Shown one piece after another: positions 53,226-61,000 of a stretch of 64,000 nucleotides of DNA. How positions within the stretch are numbered: the stretch's first letter is position 1; every line of letters begins with the position of its first letter. Source of the DNA: Sedimentisphaerales bacterium (GTDB taxonomy: Bacteria; Planctomycetota; Phycisphaerae; Sedimentisphaerales; Anaerobacaceae); the NCBI GenBank assembly GCA_016936075.1, contig JAFGPS010000115.1, positions 1 through 64,000 of the forward strand, read 5' to 3'. The notes beneath the pieces are model-generated. The model searched no databases and was not told the origin of the DNA. It saw only the letters and a program-made list of their open reading frames with translations. The translations under genes and the position numbers were made by a program.

Positions 53226-53771
53226 ATGGACTCACCGCAAATAAATGTCGCTGTTGAAGAATTAATGTTTAGTCTATTTCAAAGACCATTACATCCAGAG
53301 CTTTTTCAGATATACTCAAGCCGGAAGCTGAATACAGAAAAATATGAAGCTGATATATGGGTAACAGGCTGTACTCATGTTGTAAGTGTCTATGTCGGGG
53401 ACCTATGTGTTTCAGAAGTAATAAGCTCGCCCGGACAGATGCTTCCATCAAGAGGTCTGATTGAACGTTTTCAGTTCCGCGGACCAAGGACTCATAAGTG
53501 TACTTTGAGCAAGGGAGTTAGTTATATGACAGACTTCCAGGTTGAAAAAATGAGTCCGAATTTATATCGCCAGAGCCATATGGACCTCGAACGCTTCGCA
53601 AGAAACCGCGGGATTTTTGTGAAATATCCTGAGTTGGAAGTTGATAAGATGCAGCCTTTCTGCTACGTCGATTTCGAAGCAAGACAAACAGAATTGCACA
53701 TTCATTCATTTGCGGCTTATCCGGACCAGGTCACAATGATTAAAACACAATCATTGTTTGATTTTCAATGA
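53226..53771 (+). CDS. Conserved hypothetical protein, DUF2617-like
   Basis: 181 residues, cytoplasmic, without catalytic motifs I can name. The pattern LHPELFQIYSSRKL, YEADIWVTGCTHVVSVYVGD, SEVISSPGQMLPSRGLIERF resembles the DUF2617 family (from memory). In-frame Cys and His pairs do not form an obvious metal site. It ends next to a bidirectional terminator shared with the converging gene. Confidence 0.55.
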   Translation: MDSPQINVAVEELMFSLFQRPLHPELFQIYSSRKLNTEKYEADIWVTGCTHVVSVYVGDLCVSEVISSPGQMLPSRGLIERFQFRGPRTHKCTLSKGVSYMTDFQVEKMSPNLYRQSHMDLERFARNRGIFVKYPELEVDKMQPFCYVDFEARQTELHIHSFAAYPDQVTMIKTQSLFDFQ

Positions 53772-53814
53772 TTTTAATAGATCTCCTTTAAGATGATAAA
53801 TATTTTTATGAAAG

Positions 53815-53843
53815 AAAACCAGTCAATTTGGCTGGTTTTTTTC
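53815..53843. terminator. Bidirectional terminator between convergent genes
   Basis: AAAACCAG (53815-53822) pairs with CTGGTTTT (53832-53839) around a 9-base loop, with a T run on the plus side and a matching A run on the other. It overlaps the last bases of the minus-strand gene. Confidence 0.85.
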
Positions 53844-54831
53844 ATATTTTCTGCATATCGACGTTCTGTTTCAAAACATCAAGCTTGGTATATATTTCCT
53901 GACACATTTTACTATTCGGGAAATCCTTTATTATTTTCTGGCCGATATCAAGTGCGTCAGTCCACCTTCTTTCAGAAACCGCCATAGAAAATTGAACACC
54001 AAGCGCATGGAGTTTTGTCCGGAAAATATCGCTTGCCGCTTCCTGAAGGGCAGTAGCTTCGCTTGGAGTAAGATAAGAATCGAGTTCCTTAAGAATAGCC
54101 AGGCTTCTGTCTGTTTCCTGATTCGTAACGGCATCGTCCCATGCGGCAAGTAGAATTCTTTTGCGCTCCTGCTTTCTCTCATAAAGAACAAGTCTCATAT
54201 TTCTTGCCTGTTCACTGTCTGGATGAGCTTTTACCAGACCTTCGATTTGAGCACTTGCCCGTGTCCAATGAGCATCGTCAATCAATTTCTCGATATGAGA
54301 TATAATCTGGTTCATTCGCTCCTGTTCAGTTGCGTTTTGGTATTGATCAGTCTGCTCCTTCAATTCTTCCGCTAATTCAACAAATTCAGGGTGTTTTTCA
54401 ATTTCCTCGATAATTTCTTTTGCGGCGTTGAACTCTTTTGTCTGGAGTTTCTCAAAAACCACTTCCTTTAAGGATTGTCTGTCCGCGTCTTTGAATGCGA
54501 TGGATTTAACAGTATCGCTTATACGGGTGCTTTTATTGATTTGAGCCAGTCCTATATGGATTTGCTCAAATGCCCGTGTAAGTTCTTCCAGTTTTGTGCT
54601 GTTGTCTTTGAGAGCGTCAAGAATCTTAATTACCCTCGAAAGCATTGTAAGTAGTGCTGCCAGGACAACCAGGGCACCGAGAAGCCATAGAATTTGGGTA
54701 TAAAAGTTAGTTTCAGAAGCTTGTAATTTATCGTTGAAAGCTAAAAATAATGCTATAACTACAGAAACTAAGCAGATAGCAACAATGTGCCATTTGTAAC
54801 GTGCTAAAAAGTCGTCATTTTCCAAATTCAT
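53842..54831 (-). CDS. Membrane protein with a coiled-coil/TPR-like cytoplasmic region
   Basis: About 329 residues from ATG 54831 (MNLENDDFLARYKW); the extra 14 in-frame residues upstream look non-coding. Two transmembrane helices (HIVAICLVSVVIALFLAF and ILWLLGALVVLAALLTML) are followed by a long helical region: a coiled coil (STKLEELTRAFEQIHIGLAQ), then TPR-like helical pairs (EKLQTKEFNAAKEIIEEIEKH, QFSMAVSERRWTDALDIGQK). Function unknown; probably a membrane-bound scaffold. Confidence 0.6.
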   Translation of the reverse strand: MNLENDDFLARYKWHIVAICLVSVVIALFLAFNDKLQASETNFYTQILWLLGALVVLAALLTMLSRVIKILDALKDNSTKLEELTRAFEQIHIGLAQINKSTRISDTVKSIAFKDADRQSLKEVVFEKLQTKEFNAAKEIIEEIEKHPEFVELAEELKEQTDQYQNATEQERMNQIISHIEKLIDDAHWTRASAQIEGLVKAHPDSEQARNMRLVLYERKQERKRILLAAWDDAVTNQETDRSLAILKELDSYLTPSEATALQEAASDIFRTKLHALGVQFSMAVSERRWTDALDIGQKIIKDFPNSKMCQEIYTKLDVLKQNVDMQKI

Positions 54832-54929
54832 GGTTTTGCTCCGAATAAGTGCAGTCCATGACTGTATACACACTATTTATGATACATTAAAAAACAAGTT
54901 TTGTCAATATCTGTAGAAACATATCTCAA

Positions 54930-54965
54930 AAATAAAGCCGTTATATTGTAATAACGGCCTTATTT
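54930..54965 (-). terminator. Intrinsic terminator of the giant surface protein gene
   Basis: AAATAAAGCCGTTAT (54930-54944) pairs with ATAACGGCCTTATTT (54951-54965). On the minus strand the stem ends in TTTATTTTTG. It lies 54 bases beyond the stop of the giant gene. Confidence 0.85.
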
Positions 54966-55018
54966 GAATTTTTCTATAATAATTAATGAAAAATCTATAT
55001 CTGGAAAATTTCTATCAA

Positions 55019-58000
55019 TTAGTTTCCTAATATATCATCAAGAGTAAGATCTCCATTTTCCCAGGCAGTTACCTGATTAAGAGTAAGTGCTGGTATTGCT
55101 ATTGACCATCCAGTTGTGTTTCCAAACTCATCTCGTGCTCGAACACGGAACCTATACCTAAAGCCAGTAACTCCTATCTGAACAGTATATGTGTTTTCTG
55201 TAATCCAACCATCGGTACCCTTGGAGGAGTATCGGTAATCATCAATACACTGGAATTGGTACTCTATTAGACCGCCGCTGTCATCTGTTGCTGTTGTAGC
55301 TGTCATTTCATAAAAAATATTATACTTTGTTTCATCACCTTCGATTTCATGCGGCAAGCCATTAACATCAGCGGTCTCATCCCATGTCATCGGATTTGGT
55401 GTTGGCGGATTCTCATCTCCAGGCTCTGCCGTGTAGGCAGTAAATTCATCCGACCATATCGTTACATTGTTGTATGCGTCTCTTGCCTGTACTTTATAAA
55501 TATATTCAGTACCTGGATCAAGGTTCGGATCAGTGTAGTTTGGATCCGTAATCCAGCCGCTGTTATGTCCGCCCGCTGTAATAGACTCGAAGGAGTATTC
55601 TACAAATCCACTTGCGTCGTAGGAAACGGATGCTACCAGGGAGATACTATTCGTATCAGATGTATAGGAAATAATCGTCGGAACAGGTGCTGGAGGTGTT
55701 GTATCTGTACCACCTACATAAGCTGTAGAAGACCATTTGGTTTTATTTCCTGTTTCGCCGGTTCCATCGTCAGGAATACCCGGGAATGCGTCACGTACTC
55801 TGACACGATAAGCGAATTCAGTATTTAGTTCGAGTCCTGAGTCAGTGTAAGATCTGCTTGTAATCCAGCCGCTATCGTGGCAATTGCCATAAACACAATC
55901 GAAGTAGTATTCGACATCCATACCCCAGTAGTCAAACCACGAATCAAGAGCTTCCTGTGCTGACATACTAACTGATGTTCCTATTATAGAAGGTTCAGCA
56001 TCCCAAAGGCTTGGATTCGGATTCGGTGCTATATCATCTTCTGCACCGAGCCACATGTATGCAGTCATAAACGCGGCGTCATTTGCATCGACTTTACCAT
56101 CGAAGTTGAAGTCTGCACCATAGCACCATGAATTCGCTGCCGAACATGTTTCACCGACATTTAAGATTTCCATGAAATCATTTACGTCATCGATATCTAT
56201 TGTACCATCTGTATGTATATCAAATATCTTGTCAGGCTGTGCTGTCGGATAGTGGAATCCTATATCCAGCATGCCCATATCCTGTCCTTCATCTGTACGA
56301 GTCGTATAGACAAACCTTGCTATACCAAGCATACTCAAATCATCGCTTCCCGCATCAACGCACGGGCTGTTCTGAAGTTGACCTGAAATAGTCTGGCTCA
56401 GATAATAATTACCTCTCGGAGTACTAACGAAGAGCGGATTATCATCGATATTATGAGCATTAACTACTCCCGGATTCAGTTGACAACCTGTATCAACCCA
56501 GATTGCGCTTCCAGATGGCTTGATATCGCTGTATGAAATATACAATGTCGAAGGTCTCGGATCATATTCAAATCCAGTACCAACCGCGATTTCAGGTCCA
56601 TTTGAAGCGGAATTGTTCCAGAATATACTGTTTGTTACAGTGCAAACTGCATGATACGAGCAGTTCAATCCGCCGCCGTAACCTTTGCCGTTTGAATTTG
56701 CATATATACCCGGTGCTGTGTTGCTTACGAATGTACAGGATGTAATCAACGGCGAAGACTGCCAGTTCGCAGAAATACCGCCGCCGTCTCTACCTGCCAG
56801 GTTAGATTCAATCAGGTTATTTACAATCATAGGTGAATTAGAATCACCAGAGATATATATGCCACCACCAGAGGTATTGGCAGTATTGTTTCTTATCTTG
56901 CAGTCCGTAATCAAAGCCATCGTAGAGAAATTATAGATACCACCACCCTGGCCAGGAGTCAAAGCATTCGGATCGTTTGGATTGTTTGGATCGTTTGGAT
57001 CGTTTGAATCGATTATTGATCCTGCCATATTATTAAAGAGTGTGCAGTTGCTTATTTCTGTCAATGGAGAATTGCTATACCATAATCCACCGCCTCGAAT
57101 AGCTGTATTCGATTTAATGTTGCAGTTATTGAGTTCAACATTAGCCTTCAGCCAATATCCGGCACCACCTTCAGTGATAGCATAATTGTTGCTCAAGAGG
57201 GTGTTGTTCATCGTGAGCGTAGCAAAATTACTTGCATAAAATCCGCCGCCGAAATTAGCATCGTTGTTGTATATATTACAATCCACAACAGTAATAATAC
57301 TATATGGATTACAGAAGAATCCACCAGCATTTTCGCCTGTATTATTTGTAAATGCACAATCAGTTATTTCTGCCTCGCTGCTTGAACCGAAAAAGACACC
57401 GGCACCAACTGACGCAACATTATTATTGAACGTACAACTTTCAAAAACAGGTGATGAGTCTATACTGCAATATACAGCACCTCCTTCGGATGATTCACAA
57501 TCGGTAATTGTGCATCCAATGAATGTCGGGCTTGCACTTGCAGAGACATAAATTCCACCGCCATCATTATTTGAAGTACACGAGTTAATTACAACGTTCC
57601 TTATTGTCGGACTACAACCAGTAGCAATAAATATACCGCCACCATTTTCATCTCCGGAACTACCGTTTATTATAGTTATACCGCTAATGATTGCATCCGA
57701 ATCTTCGCCGTTTTCGAAGATAAATGCACGGCTCTCCTGATTACAATCAATTATTGTAGCTGCTACTATATCCGAATCATCAGGATTAGTTGAAACTAAA
57801 GTTATTTTTTTACCACCAAAGTTGATATTCGGATCGTATGTTCCTGATGATAAAACAAGGATATCCCCATTGTGAGCAGCATCAATTGCTAATTGAATTG
57901 CGTCTCTGCCGCCAGAAACATTGATTATAGTTCTCGGTTCGAAAATGACAGTAATAACCTTGTCGGAATCCATTATTATAGTCATAGACTTTTCTTCAAA

Positions 58001-61000
58001 TAGCAGTTCATTTTGCTCATCATACCATCCTTTAACACGGTAACCTGTATCCGGAACTGCTTTTATTGTTAACTCAGTTCCATCAAAATACGTACCGCTG
58101 TTTGGATCAACTGTACCATGTTCACTGACGTTTACAGTGAGATTGTATTTTGCCAAACCTTTAGGATAGTGATATCCTATATCAACTATTCCAGTATCTG
58201 CGACTCCATCCATACGTGTTGTATTACCACCAAGGGCAATACCCGGGTCATTAACATCACCGCTTCCGGCATCGATACATGAACTATCAATAGCCTGACC
58301 TGATGCGATTTGGCTCAGATAATAACCCACTGCGAAATTAGGATCGATAGATATATTGCCAAGACCACTGTCCCATGGTCCGTCCGGATCATTAGGATCC
58401 AACGGATTATTCGGATCTATCGGATCCCATCCTTCAATTATATTACCAGTTTCAACATCGATAGGACCTCTAACGTTCGATACATCAAGCGCACCAGCCG
58501 TTACTGTGAAGATATAACGTCCTAATAATTTACTCTTGCGGCTGTCATAAATTAAACCTGTTTCTGGATTGGAATTAAGGAATGCACCATTTATACCTGA
58601 ACCTTCGAATTCATAGAATGTATCCGCCTCACCTGTTCCATTAGTGAAACCAACATGGACACTATTACCTCCTAATCCATTCGAACCGCCACTTGCACCA
58701 CCAGTTTCCCATTGAATCTGTTCGTAATTGAATTCAATATCAAAATCACCATTGGTACGGTCTGAGCGATCAATCAGAATTAACTGGAAGCTGTTTGTCT
58801 TATCCCATCTTGATGGGTAATAACCTACACCAACCCAGTTTACACCGAATGCTTTATGTCCACCAACAATACCAGTACCATAAGTTACAACTGGATAAGT
58901 GGTACTATTTGAATCGCCCGGGTTTGTATCGACATCGGCAAAGAAAGGTGCAATGATAGGACCAGTCTCGCCTAAATCTGTTGTAAGGCCGAATGGTGTA
59001 TAAGTACCCATTGGACCATTGAATGTAACATTACCATTATTATTGACATAAAGCTTATCGAATCTGAAACCGAAATAATTAATTGTAAAACCAATATCGA
59101 CAGCACCAGTAGAACCATCATCATTTGCTGCCAATGATTCGCTATCAAATCCAGTTCTTATTACAGGTGTGGCATTTGGTAAGACAACTTCTGTAGTTTT
59201 TCTTTTACTTAAGTCAATATCAGAGTATGTAACTTTAAGTTTAGAAGTTAATGGATAAGGAACATCTCCACTGGAGACTGCAATCTGTGAGCCATTCGTT
59301 GACATATTACCCCAGATTATACTATCTCTTATTTCGCCAGAGCTTTCATAAGAATTATAGAAACCACCACCTCTTGAATTTAATCCGCTTAATGTATTAT
59401 TTACAATTGTACAATTAGCAATCAGTATATCATTTTGCCAGTTGTTTGATATACCACCGCCGTCTCTGCCTGAGGTATTATTGGCTATTAAGCAGTTCTT
59501 AATCACAGTTTGTGAATTTCCGTCTCCTAACAGGTATATTCCACCGCCAGATGTGCTTCCTAAATTGTAAGTAATCTGGCAATCTTTAATAGTGGATGGC
59601 CCAACATATGACCATATACCGCCACCCTGAGCAATTCCCGAAGTAGATTGGATTTTATTTGTAACCAGGTTCGGATCGTTCAGATTAAAGTTTGGATCGG
59701 TCGGGGAAATCGGAACGAGCGGAGCGGTTGCATTCGGGTCGTTCGGATCAGGTACCCAGTTCGGGTCAGGAATTTGATAAGAATAAGTTATAACTAAATT
59801 GGTTGCTTCATTGTAGCTTATATTACAACCAATAATTTCAGAATCAGGTGAATTCATAGTGAAAATAGTACCTCTTTTTGAAATGTTTCGAGAGATATCG
59901 CAATCAACTATAGATACATCGTTAGAATCAATCAGGTATATAGCACTACCATCTTCAGTTGCATTACAGTCGGTAATAGAGCTATTGCTAAGTAAGCCAG
60001 AACTATAGGCACTAAAGTAAATGCCGCCGCCATCTCCGGCTATGTTTCTTGCCATATTACAATCTGTTATATTGAAAGTGCAGTTTTCTGAATAATCTAT
60101 TGCGCCACCGTATGACTCGGCACTGTTTCCAGAAATGTTGCAATCAACAATTCCTGAGTTACAATTTGAACTGAAGAAAATACCACCACCATTGGATGAC
60201 GCTGTGTTATTGAGAATATAACATGCGTTTAGAGTTGATAGTACTCCAGAACTGAGGAAAATACCTGCGCCTCTTGAGGATGTATTTCCACTTATGGTGC
60301 AATTATTAAGTGTTGCAATGCACCCTTGAGCGTAGTAAATACCGCCACCAAGATTTGCGTTGCTATCAAGGAACATGCAGTAATTAAATACAGGTGAGGA
60401 ATTAGACGCAACATAAACATCGCCTCCAGAACCTGATGCAGTACAGCCGGTAATGGTTATGTTTGTAAATGTATTGTTTACATTTGAATCAACATAAATA
60501 CCACCAGCGTTGCCTCCATTAGCTCTGCAGTTTGTGATTTCAATCTTCGACATAGATGGAATCGCACCATCAGAGATATATATACCACCACCATTTCCAT
60601 TATTGACGCTGCAATTATTAATCTTGATACCTGAAATCGAAGGATTGCTGTTTTCTCCTATAAATATTGCACCTCCGTTTTCATTGGAAACAGATGCGTT
60701 ATTTATTTTTAAGTTGGCAAGTACTGGATTGGCATTTGAACCTATATATATTCCGCCGCCATTAATAGTAAAGCCATCAATAACTGTTTTAGAAGTTGCG
60801 TTGTTACTTATAGTAAATGCACGGCCGTCGGAAGCATTAATAATTGTCTGAGCGACGTTTTCTGGGTCATCCGGATTTGTGCTTATAATTCTTATGTCTT
60901 TTGTAAGCGCAATATTTCCTGAATAAGTACCTGGAGCAACTACAATTGTGTCTCCGCTGCTTCCCTCTGCATAAGCCAGTGCAAGTGCATCGCCTCCGCC

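Noticed and set aside
55349..55828. Plus-strand frame of 159 codons within the giant gene
   Set aside because: Antisense to fibronectin-like domains; Arg/Cys/Ile-rich composition typical of a reverse-frame shadow.
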